Assembly (NCBI GenBank): GCA_964541595.1
Contig: CAZIRO010000156.1
Location: 1 to 6,346 of the forward strand
DNA length: 6,346 nt
Source: CAZIRO01 sp964541595
GTDB lineage: Bacteria > Acidobacteriota > HRBIN11
Direction of reading: 5' to 3'
The first letter of the stretch is position 1; the number at the start of each line of letters is the position of its first letter. Made by a program: the position numbers and the translations under genes. Under the pieces are notes generated by a model, which saw only the letters and a list, made by a program, of their open reading frames with translations, searched no databases and was not told where the DNA came from. Positions 1 to 6,000 of this stretch are shown one piece after another.

Positions 1-1093
1 TCACCACAATCAGGCGGATGTCGCGGTCGCCGACGTTCGCCAGAATGTCGGGGACCACAATGACGTTGCGTTGTTCCAGAATCGCATCGGCTTCCAGAGT
101 GGTCGGACCGTTGGCACCCTCTAAAATGAACCGCGCACGGACCCGTTCCGCATTGGTTTCGGTGATCTGGTTTTCCGTCGCCGCCGGAATGAGAAAATCG
201 ACGTCGAGTTCAAGGAGCTCCGCGTTCGATATCGGTTCCGTTTTGGGCAATCCCACGACGGACCGGTGGTACCGGACGTGTTCTTTCAGGGCGGCAATAT
301 CGATCCCGTCCCGGCGATAGATGCCCCCGTGAATATCCGATACGGCCACGATCCGGCATCCCATCCGCCATAACTGCTCGGCGACGACCGAACCGACGTT
401 CCCGAACCCCTGGACGGCCACGGTGGCACCGGCGAGATCGAATCCGTACGTATGCGCGCACATCTGCGCGATGATCGCCAGACCCCGGCCGGTCGCCGTG
501 CGTCGTCCGTGGGATCCCCCGATGGCCAGAGGTTTCCCTGTGACGACACCGGGTTCCGTACGGCGGGCATGCATGGAATAAGTATCCATGATCCATGCCA
601 TGATCTGTTCGTTCGTGTTGATGTCCGGTGCCGGAACGTCGCGGTCCGGACCGAGGATTTCCAGCAGTTCGGCCGTATACCGGCGGGTCAGCCGTTCCAG
701 TTCCCCGGTCGACAGATCGGCGGGGTTACAGCGAATCCCGCCCTTGGCACCTCCGAACGGGATGTTGACGATCGCACACTTCATCGTCATCCAGGCCGCG
801 AGTGCACGCACTTCGTCAAGATTGACGTCGGGCGCGTAGCGAATCCCGCCCTTGGCCGGACCACGGGCGATGCTGTGAATGACCCGGTAACCGACGAATA
901 CGTCGAATCGGCCGTTGTCCCGTTCGATGGGAATGTATACGGTAATTTCAAGGTGCGGATGACGAATGATCCTGTACAGGCTCGGGTCAATGCGCAGCAG
1001 TTCCGCGGCACGGTCGAACCGTCGCACGGTCTGTTCGTATAGACTGTGTTCGGAAGGAATGTCCGGAACGAGCACGCTGGATGATGTGGTCAT
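1..1093 (-). CDS. gdhA: Glutamate dehydrogenase (Glu/Leu/Phe/Val dehydrogenase family), 3' end cut by window edge
   Basis: This enzyme interconverts glutamate with 2-oxoglutarate and ammonia using NAD(P) in the cytoplasm. I read 364 uninterrupted codons; the family is usually about 410-430 residues, so about 50 are missing. The N-terminal substrate domain carries GPAKGGIRYAPDV (K81), WMTMKCAIVNIPFGGAKGG (K105 and catalytic K117) and PAPDINTNEQ (catalytic D157). These match K89, K113, K125 and D165 of the Clostridium symbiosum enzyme. The nucleotide domain has a Rossmann loop GFGNVG (229-234), VAVSDIHGGIY, and the late motifs PAATENQIT, EGANGPTT and VVPDILAN. The ATG at 1093 is chosen because the protein then aligns with family N-termini, and a GAGG lies about 9 bases upstream. 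Cofactor preference cannot be settled by eye. Residues 356-364 (GDRDIRLIVV region) do not resemble the family's GGVTVSYFEW; see findings. The gene is transcribed away from the neighbouring toxin-antitoxin operon. Confidence 0.95.
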   Translation of the reverse strand, partial: MTTSSSVLVPDIPSEHSLYEQTVRRFDRAAELLRIDPSLYRIIRHPHLEITVYIPIERDNGRFDVFVGYRVIHSIARGPAKGGIRYAPDVNLDEVRALAAWMTMKCAIVNIPFGGAKGGIRCNPADLSTGELERLTRRYTAELLEILGPDRDVPAPDINTNEQIMAWIMDTYSMHARRTEPGVVTGKPLAIGGSHGRRTATGRGLAIIAQMCAHTYGFDLAGATVAVQGFGNVGSVVAEQLWRMGCRIVAVSDIHGGIYRRDGIDIAALKEHVRYHRSVVGLPKTEPISNAELLELDVDFLIPAATENQITETNAERVRARFILEGANGPTTLEADAILEQRNVIVVPDILANVGDRDIRLIVV

Positions 1094-1186
1094 GGAGGAC
1101 CTCAGATCGTTCGGGATTCTGCACAAGGTGTTTCGAACAGCGCGTATCGGTCTGATGACACAACCTGGGGCACAGGGTTTTTCATT

Positions 1187-1216
1187 ATTTTATCCGACCG
1201 GTGTGGAACCGGTCAA
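1187..1216 (-). promoter_or_regulatory. Sigma70-like promoter of gdhA
   Basis: Read on the minus strand, a -35 box TTGACC (1216-1211, 5 of 6 consensus bases) is followed by an 18-base spacer and a -10 box TAAAAT (1192-1187, 5 of 6). Transcription would begin near 1175-1180, giving a leader of about 85 bases before the gdhA ATG at 1093. The boxes are seen directly; the promoter role is inferred from their match and position. Confidence 0.7.
1196..1214. promoter_or_regulatory. Perfect 7-5-7 palindrome on the gdhA -35 box (candidate operator)
   Basis: The arms GACCGGT (1196-1202) and ACCGGTC (1208-1214) are exact reverse complements separated by five bases. The right arm overlaps the TTGACC -35 box of gdhA and the rest lies in the promoter spacer. 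A dimeric protein bound here would be expected to block RNA polymerase, so a repressor site is the simplest reading. The regulator is not visible in the window. Confidence 0.55.
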
Positions 1217-1255
1217 AGAGTTCATGCCTGACCCATCAGGACGGGAGATGGGGGG

Positions 1256-1294
1256 CAGGTCCCAGGTGTCCGGTGTCCGGTCCCAGGTGTCCGG
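1256..1294. repeat. Heptanucleotide tandem repeat, consensus C(A/C)GGT(G/C)(T/C), about 5.5 copies
   Basis: Split into sevens from 1256, the sequence reads CAGGTCC, CAGGTGT, CCGGTGT, CCGGTCC, CAGGTGT and CCGG. Every full unit fits C(A/C)GGT(G/C)(T/C). As a consequence a 16-base word (GGTCCCAGGTGTCCGG) occurs twice, at 1258-1273 and 1279-1294, exactly 21 bases (three units) apart. It is intergenic, so it encodes no protein repeat. Heptamer short tandem repeats are known from cyanobacteria and other bacteria, but I do not claim relatedness. Confidence 0.75.
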
Positions 1295-1336
1295 AAATGC
1301 CGACTCCGGAAGGTGGGACCATGCCGTCGCCGAATC

Positions 1337-1353
1337 GGGACACCCCGTGTCCC
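1337..1353. repeat. Perfect GGGACAC-CCC-GTGTCCC hairpin
   Basis: A 7-bp stem with a three-base loop. Its GGACACC word is complementary to the GGTGTCC words of the heptamer repeat some 70 bases to the left, so the two may form larger structures. No T-run follows on either strand, so an intrinsic terminator is unlikely. Confidence 0.5.
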
Positions 1354-1406
1354 ATTTCCTGTCCTGATCTCAGGAACCCCGGGGCGGAATTTCAGCGACT
1401 TGGACC

Positions 1407-1434
1407 TTGACATTCTCGATGATGCGCATAAATT
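1407..1434 (+). promoter_or_regulatory. Promoter of the toxin-antitoxin operon
   Basis: A perfect -35 box TTGACA (1407-1412) is followed by a 16-base spacer and a weaker -10 box TAAATT (1429-1434, 4 of 6). The position, about 40 bases upstream of the antitoxin ATG, fits. The -10 box sits inside the dyad operator described separately. Confidence 0.6.
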
Positions 1435-1445
1435 ATGCTCATTAT
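1419..1445. promoter_or_regulatory. 27-bp dyad over the antitoxin -10 box (candidate autoregulatory operator)
   Basis: The centre is a perfect palindrome, GCATAA-A-TTATGC (1426-1438). It extends outward so that 11 of 13 positions in the two arms pair across 1419-1445. It covers the -10 box of the operon. Ribbon-helix-helix antitoxins typically bind such dyads in their own promoter, alone or complexed with toxin, so the encoded antitoxin is the likely ligand. That ligand assignment is inference. Confidence 0.6.
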
Positions 1446-1471
1446 ATGGGTGCATTCGCCGGAGGACCCTA

Positions 1472-1699
1472 ATGCGTATCACTGTCCACGTTCCGAATAC
1501 GCTCGCAGAAGACATCCGCCGAGCAGCGGCCAGTGAGCGAAAGTCCATCAGTCGATTCGTTGCCGATGCCATCCAATGGTATATTCGAGAGGTGCGTAAG
1601 CGTCGTTCCATCGAACGCGTCCTCAGGATCGCAGGCAGTGCCGAAGTCGCGGAGGATGTCCTGGAGGCATTGCAAAATGCACGAGGTGATCGGACTTGA
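1472..1699 (+). CDS. vapB: Ribbon-helix-helix antitoxin of a VapBC-type pair
   Basis: A 75-residue protein predicted to neutralise the downstream PIN toxin and repress the operon. The N-terminus has the ribbon-helix-helix pattern: a beta strand RITVHVP (2-8) whose alternating residues R2, T4 and H6 would contact DNA, a first helix around 9-21, a turn at KSIS and a second helix around 26-41. The basic, charged C-terminal half (about 40-75) would wrap the toxin. The ATG at 1472 has GGAGGA six bases upstream and begins the fold immediately; the same frame is open from 1313, but that extension would add 53 residues of non-RHH sequence and run through the promoter. It overlaps the toxin gene by 23 bases, which implies translational coupling. 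The symbol follows the partner type; VapB antitoxins come from several DNA-binding folds. Confidence 0.85.
   Translation: MRITVHVPNTLAEDIRRAAASERKSISRFVADAIQWYIREVRKRRSIERVLRIAGSAEVAEDVLEALQNARGDRT
1663..1667 (+). promoter_or_regulatory. Ribosome binding site deciding the toxin start
   Basis: GGAGG lies nine bases before the ATG at 1677, inside the antitoxin coding sequence. This supports the internal ATG rather than the in-frame upstream start at 1533, which lies deep within the antitoxin gene and would add 48 residues without PIN similarity. Confidence 0.6.
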
Positions 1700-2069
1700 C
1701 ACGGGCTTTTTCATTCAATTGATCAGGGGTCACCGGGATTGTGTTCAACTCTGGAGCGCACTTGGAGATTCCTTCCGGGGCGTCGTGTCATGTATTACCC
1801 TGGCGGAGATCGAACGGCTTGCGCTGCGGGGAAAGATTGAATTGACGGCAGCAGAGACGTTACGCGACGCCATTCCTGCAGTATGTGAGATCATCTGGAT
1901 TGATACGCCGGATGTTCTCAAACGTGCCGCACGCCTTTCTCACGGGGCAGGGCTTTCGATGATCGATGCAGTCATTCTCGCATGTCTACTTGCAGGAGGT
2001 GCAGAAACCGTCTGGACGACTGACGCGAATTTCCAGCGGTATACGGGGGTGCGTGTTCAGATCATCTGA
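1677..2069 (+). CDS. vapC: PIN-domain ribonuclease toxin, VapC type
   Basis: A 130-residue PIN-domain protein, the usual size for VapC toxins, which are Mg2+-dependent endoribonucleases that cut tRNA or rRNA and halt translation. The four acidic positions of the PIN active site are visible: D8 in VIGLDTGFF, E44 in ITLAEIERL, D97 in GLSMIDAVILACL and D116 in VWTTDANFQRY. The ATG at 1677 places the first aspartate at residue 8, as expected. The gene begins inside the antitoxin gene and ends eight bases into the 3' end of convergent lpxK (stop codons 2067-2069 and, on the other strand, 2064-2062). No residue critical to catalysis is missing, so the toxin is probably active. The RNA target cannot be inferred from sequence. 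Confidence 0.9.
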   Translation: MHEVIGLDTGFFIQLIRGHRDCVQLWSALGDSFRGVVSCITLAEIERLALRGKIELTAAETLRDAIPAVCEIIWIDTPDVLKRAARLSHGAGLSMIDAVILACLLAGGAETVWTTDANFQRYTGVRVQII

Positions 2070-2898
2070 ACGGGTGGTTTTCCGTTCGGAGCAGTTGCGC
2101 AATCCGATCGTCCATCCATTGCAGGGCCGGTTCCGGCCATTCCACTTTGAGCAATGCCACCCGCACCCGCAGGGGGGTATCCAACTGTGGGCGGAGTTTC
2201 ACCCAGTCTTTCANNNNNNNNNNNNNNNNNNNNNNNNNNNNNNNNNNNNNNNNNNNNNNNNNNNNNNNNNNNNNNNNNNNNNNNNNNNNNNNNNNNNNNN
2301 NNNNNNNNNNNNNCAGGTGGTGCAGGGGTTCCCGCAACCGTCCGGCCGGGAACATCCGCCGGCAGTGCTGCCAGGAGTCCGTATCGATCACCACCATATC
2401 GAGGTCCCGATGGAGTCGACGATACTGGAACCCGTCATCCAGCAGGACGACGTCGTACGTTTGCATCTGGCTGGCCACCGCGTATGCTGCTTCACGGGAA
2501 CGTGCGACGCCGACATCGACCGGGGTCCACTGCGCGATCATCAGTGGTTCGTCGCCCATCGCCTCCGGGTCTCCGGCCGTTGGCAGCCCGCCACTGATCC
2601 GTAGCGGTCTCCGTTCACGCCGGCGGTATCCGCGCGAGAGTACGATCGGTCGCGCTCCCGATGCCGTCAGTCGGCGAGCGATATCCATCACAATGGGTGT
2701 CTTGCCACTGCCACCGAGAAAGATACTGCCCACGCTGATGACCGGAACGGGGAGACGCGTAACGGTACGGTATCCGCGGTCATATGCGTGATGCCACAGA
2801 CAGGTCAGCCGACCGTACAGCCATCCCAGCGGTGCCCACAACCGGGTAAACGGCGAATCACACAGTATCCGACGCGGTCTGTGCACGGGTGTGTACAT
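2062..2898 (-). CDS. lpxK: Tetraacyldisaccharide 4'-kinase LpxK, interrupted by an assembly gap
   Basis: LpxK is the inner-membrane-associated kinase that phosphorylates the 4' position of the lipid A disaccharide precursor. Seen here: an N-terminal membrane-associating segment PFTRLWAPLGWLYG (16-29), a P-loop GSIFLGGSGKTP (57-68, K66, T67), LSRGYRRR (87-94), MGDEP (114-118), DVVLLDDGFQYRRLHRDLD (149-167) and FPAGRLREP (183-191), all family hallmarks. After the 100 N bases the frame resumes at KDWVKL, which matches the family's late TEKDxVKL motif. The two motifs normally lie about 95 residues apart but are separated here by only 38 positions, so the gap is larger than drawn and the real protein should be near 330-340 residues rather than 278. 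Start: the ATG at 2898 has a weak AAGGG nine bases upstream; an in-frame GTG four codons in is possible. No other lipid A genes are visible. Confidence 0.93.
   Translation of the reverse strand: MYTPVHRPRRILCDSPFTRLWAPLGWLYGRLTCLWHHAYDRGYRTVTRLPVPVISVGSIFLGGSGKTPIVMDIARRLTASGARPIVLSRGYRRRERRPLRISGGLPTAGDPEAMGDEPLMIAQWTPVDVGVARSREAAYAVASQMQTYDVVLLDDGFQYRRLHRDLDMVVIDTDSWQHCRRMFPAGRLREPLHHLXXXXXXXXXXXXXXXXXXXXXXXXXXXXXXXXXXKDWVKLRPQLDTPLRVRVALLKVEWPEPALQWMDDRIAQLLRTENHPFR
2214..2313. other. Assembly gap (100 N) inside lpxK
   Basis: Exactly 100 undetermined bases, the conventional placeholder for a scaffold join of unknown length. It removes the LpxK region between FPAGRLREP and KDWVKL. Confidence 0.98.
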
Positions 2899-2930
2899 GG
2901 GTATAAACCCTTCGTGCGAAGAAACGTTAT

Positions 2931-2936
2931 ATTATA
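2931..2936 (-). promoter_or_regulatory. -10 element for lpxK
   Basis: On the minus strand this is a perfect TATAAT, 33 bases upstream of the lpxK ATG. No good -35 box lies 16-18 bases upstream (the candidate is TCACTT), so the promoter would be weak or activator-dependent. Confidence 0.45.
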
Positions 2937-2947
2937 AGAAGTGGCGA

Positions 2948-3020
2948 GGGGAAAAGTGACGATGGTATCGACATACGCCATTACGGCACTTTTCCTCCTG
3001 GTACTTTTCCCCCGCGTCAC
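2948..3020. repeat. Long imperfect hairpin with a competing third arm (ACTTTTCC repeats)
   Basis: The arm 2948-2968 pairs with 2973-2997 around a CGAC loop, giving about 20 base pairs. These include nine consecutive Watson-Crick pairs between 2950-2958 and 2987-2995. A second copy of the right arm, ACTTTTCCCCC at 3003-3013, lies 15 bases after the first (2988-2998). It can pair with 2948-2957 over ten uninterrupted pairs, extended by six more between 2941-2946 and 3015-3020. The two pairings exclude each other. No T-run follows, so it is not a classical terminator. Confidence 0.6.
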
Positions 3021-3062
3021 TTCGGAAATGCACCACTGAGCATCACTGCACATATTGGGGGA

Positions 3063-6000
3063 ATGATGCCGCGGACCACCATCGCGCACCGTATCGTCGG
3101 ATGGGCTTTGCAGCACCGGGTGACCGTATTCATGCTGTTTCTCGCACTCGTGATCCTGGGAATGGTATCGTACGTCAAGATCCCGTTGCAGTTCATGCCC
3201 TCCGGATACCGTCCGCCGTTTATGGGCGTACACATCATGTACCCCCGCGCAAATGCCTATGAGGTCGACGAAAAGATCGCCGAACCCCTGGTGCGTCAGT
3301 TCCGGACTGTCCGGGGACTCAAAGAGGTCAATTCGAACGCGAGCGAAAACGGTGTGTTTTTCTTTCTGGAGTTCAAAGACGGTACGGACATGGATGCGGC
3401 GTACATGGAAGTCCGCAATCTGCTGGAACGCGTGCGCCCGGACCTGCCGGCGGGTGTGGAGCGGTATCGGATCTGGAAGTTCAATCCGGACGACAACCCG
3501 ATGATGTGGATCATGGTGTCGTACCCGCCGGATGTGAAAAGTCCGTATCATCTCATCGAAAAGACCCTGCAGGGTTCGATCGCCCGCATTCCCGGTGTCG
3601 GACGTGTGGACATCAGCGGTCTTGCAGAACCCATCGTGCGGATCGAACTCCATCAGGATGCCATCGAACGGTACCACATCCGGTTGATGGACCTCATGCG
3701 GCGACTCCGAACGGAGAACTTTTCCCTGGTCAGCGGCCACATCGATGAGGGCGATCGCCGGTATTACATCCGTTCCACTGCGCGATGGCGTTCGATCGAG
3801 GAACTGGCGAATCTGCAGATCACACGTACGGGTCTGCGGCTGAAAGATATTGCGGATGTCTCGATCGGGACCCCGGAACGAACGAGTTACCTGTTCGTCA
3901 ACGATCGAGAAGGGGTCACCCTGGAGGTCTACAAAGAATCCCAGGCGAGCAGTGTGGAACTCTCGCGAAGGATTCGGCAGTGGCTGCGACAACTTCGGGA
4001 GATCCATCCGGAACTGCGCGATTGGAAGATCGAGGTCCTGTTCGATGAGGGCGCCCTCATCGAGAAATCGATTCGCGACCTGCAGATGGCCGGTCTATAC
4101 GGTGGATTGCTCGCTGCGCTCATTCTGTGGTTCTTCTTACGGGACGTGCGCATGACGGTGGCCGTCGCCCTGGCCATTCCGATGTCGCTGACGATGACCC
4201 TGATCGTCATGTATTTCAGTCATGAGACTCTGAACCTTATCTCGATGCTCGGGTTGATGCTTGCGATCGGGCTGGTGGTGGACAACGCAGTGGTCGTCGT
4301 GGAGAGCATCGATCGGTATCGACAGATGGGGCTTGCCCCACGCGACGCCGCATTTCGCGGCGCGACAGAGGTCGGCCTGGCGATCCTCACGGCCACCGGT
4401 ACCACCCTGGTGGTGTTCCTGCCGCTCATTCTGCTGCAGGAAGACCGCGGGTTTGCGTTCTACATGAGCCGGCTGGGGTTTCCCGTATGCGTTGCACTGG
4501 TGGCGTCACTCATTGTGGCGCTCGTGTTCATCCCCGTCGGCAGTATGTACATGAAAACGCGGACCCACGCGCGCAATCGGATCGTTGAATGGGTACGCCG
4601 AACGTACGCGCGCACCATGCGGTGGATGCTCGCTGCACCGTTCTCCCGAACGATGGCGTTCATGCTCGTGGTCCTCCTGTTCGTCAGTATGACGTACCCC
4701 ATGGCGCGGATCACCCGAACCGGACGGACCGAGGGCAATATCGGCGATTTCCGGATCATCGTGGAGCTGCCGCCGAACTATTCCCTGGAACAGTCGAAAG
4801 ACACCGTTCTGCAGGTCGTCCGGGTATTGCTCGATCGTAAGGAGGAACTCTATATCAAACATATCGTGTCCCGCATTCATGGCGGGTGGTGCGTCGTGCG
4901 GGTCTTCCTGAAAGACAAGGACGAACGCCCGCTGAAACGTGAAGAGATCATCGAACGGACCCGTGCAGTGCTGCCGGAAATCCCGGGCGTGCAGTTCCGG
5001 TTCGGCTGGATGGATACCGGTGGCGGCCGCACACTGCGCGTGTCTGTCTACGGGAAAGACATTCAGCGTCTGGAACGGATCATTACCGCACTGCTGCCGC
5101 GCCTGGAACGGATCCCCGGCGTCATCGGCGCCGAAACGCTCAGTGAGTTGCGTACCCGGGAGGTGCACCTGCAGATGCAGGACTGGGTCGGACAACGGCT
5201 GGGCGTCCACCCCCTCCTGATGGCCCAGGTGCTCGCCTTTGCCGTCCGCGGGGTCACACTGTGGTCCGCGTTTCCCTATCAGGACGATTATATCAACATG
5301 CAGATCATGTACCGCAAATCCGACCGTGCGGATCTCTCCCGCCTGCTGGATTTCAAGATTCCGACGGGACAGGGACGTGCACTTCCGGTGCGAACACTCG
5401 CCCGTCTGCGGTTTCATCAGGGGATCGGTCAGATCCGGAGAGACAACGGCCGCATCAGTCTGCCGATCACGCTGAACCTCGCGACGGATGCCGATATGAT
5501 GCGCGTGTATTTCGGGATCCGGCGCGTGATGGATGCCTACCCCTGGCCAAAAGAGTACGGCTGGCGGATGGGCAGTTCCTGGCGGACGTTCGAGTCTTCC
5601 CAGCGCAGCCAGAAGTTTGCCATATCTGTGGCGATCGTGATGGTGTTTCTCCTGATGGGGACGCTCTTTGAATCCATAGTGCTGCCGTTTTGTGTACTGT
5701 TTTCGATCCCGTTCGCATTCGTCGGTGTGTACTGGTTTCTCTATTTGACGCGTACGGTGTTTGATCTGATGGCCGGAATCGGTCTCATCATTCTCATCGG
5801 CATCGTGGTCAACAACGCGATCGTGCTCATCGATCGCGTGAACCAGTTGCGCCAGGAGGGTTACGATCTCGTGGACGCCCTGGTCGAAGGCGGGCGGCAG
5901 CGGTTTCGTCCTATCTGGATGACGGCATTGACCACGATCTTCGGCATGGCACCCATGGCCCTCGGGAAGGGCGATATCGTCGGCATTTCCTACGCGCCGC

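Larger units (their letters stand above)
1094..1471. other. Divergent intergenic region between gdhA and the toxin-antitoxin operon
   Basis: This stretch of 378 bases has no convincing gene. From left to right it holds the gdhA leader with a GAGG ribosome binding site about 9 bases before the ATG (1094 to about 1180), the gdhA promoter and palindrome (1187-1216), and a small hairpin (CCTGA/TCAGG arms, 1227-1240). It continues with a heptamer tandem repeat (1256-1294), a perfect GGGACAC/GTGTCCC hairpin (1337-1353), a second TCCTGA/TCAGGA hairpin (1359-1372), and then the promoter and operator of the toxin-antitoxin operon. The middle part, 1256-1372, is rich in GGTGTCC and GGGACAC words that are complementary to one another, as in REP-like intergenic elements. 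The REP comparison is inference. Confidence 0.75.
2899..3062. other. Divergent lpxK / RND pump intergenic region
   Basis: These 164 bases separate the two divergent start codons. The lpxK side is AT-rich, with a perfect TTATA-T-TATAA palindrome (2927-2937) holding the -10 element. A small CTTCG/CGAAG hairpin (2910-2921) abuts the GAAGGG that may serve as the lpxK ribosome binding site. The RND side holds the repeated ACTTTTCC hairpin element. I see no clear -35/-10 pair directed at the RND gene. Its ribosome binding site appears to be GGGGGA just before 3063; the second ATG, at 3066, has the better spacing. Confidence 0.6.

Noticed and set aside
452..1042. 196-codon plus-strand open frame (and the 100-codon frame at 18-320)
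   Set aside because: Antisense to glutamate dehydrogenase, whose minus-strand reading has every family motif; no recognisable domain in the antisense product.
1256..1294. CRISPR-like array
   Set aside because: The units are seven bases with no spacers; this is a simple tandem repeat.
966..1367. 133-codon plus-strand open frame across the gdhA start and promoter
   Set aside because: It starts inside gdhA on the opposite strand, runs through the heptamer repeat and promoter, and has low-complexity composition.
1359..1372. Possible intrinsic terminator TCCTGA/TCAGGA
   Set aside because: Stem only 6 bp with a two-base loop, no T-run, and no gene ends nearby.
1313..1471. Upstream extension of the antitoxin to an ATG at 1321 or earlier
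   Set aside because: It would be translated through the promoter and operator; the ATG at 1472 has a perfectly spaced GGAGGA and starts the fold directly.
1533..1676. Upstream extension of the toxin by 48 residues
   Set aside because: It lies inside the antitoxin gene in another frame and lacks PIN similarity; the ATG at 1677 has its own GGAGG.
2805..4007. 400-codon minus-strand open frame
   Set aside because: Antisense to the RND gene over most of its length, rich in His, Asp and Arg as antisense frames of this base composition tend to be, with no domain.
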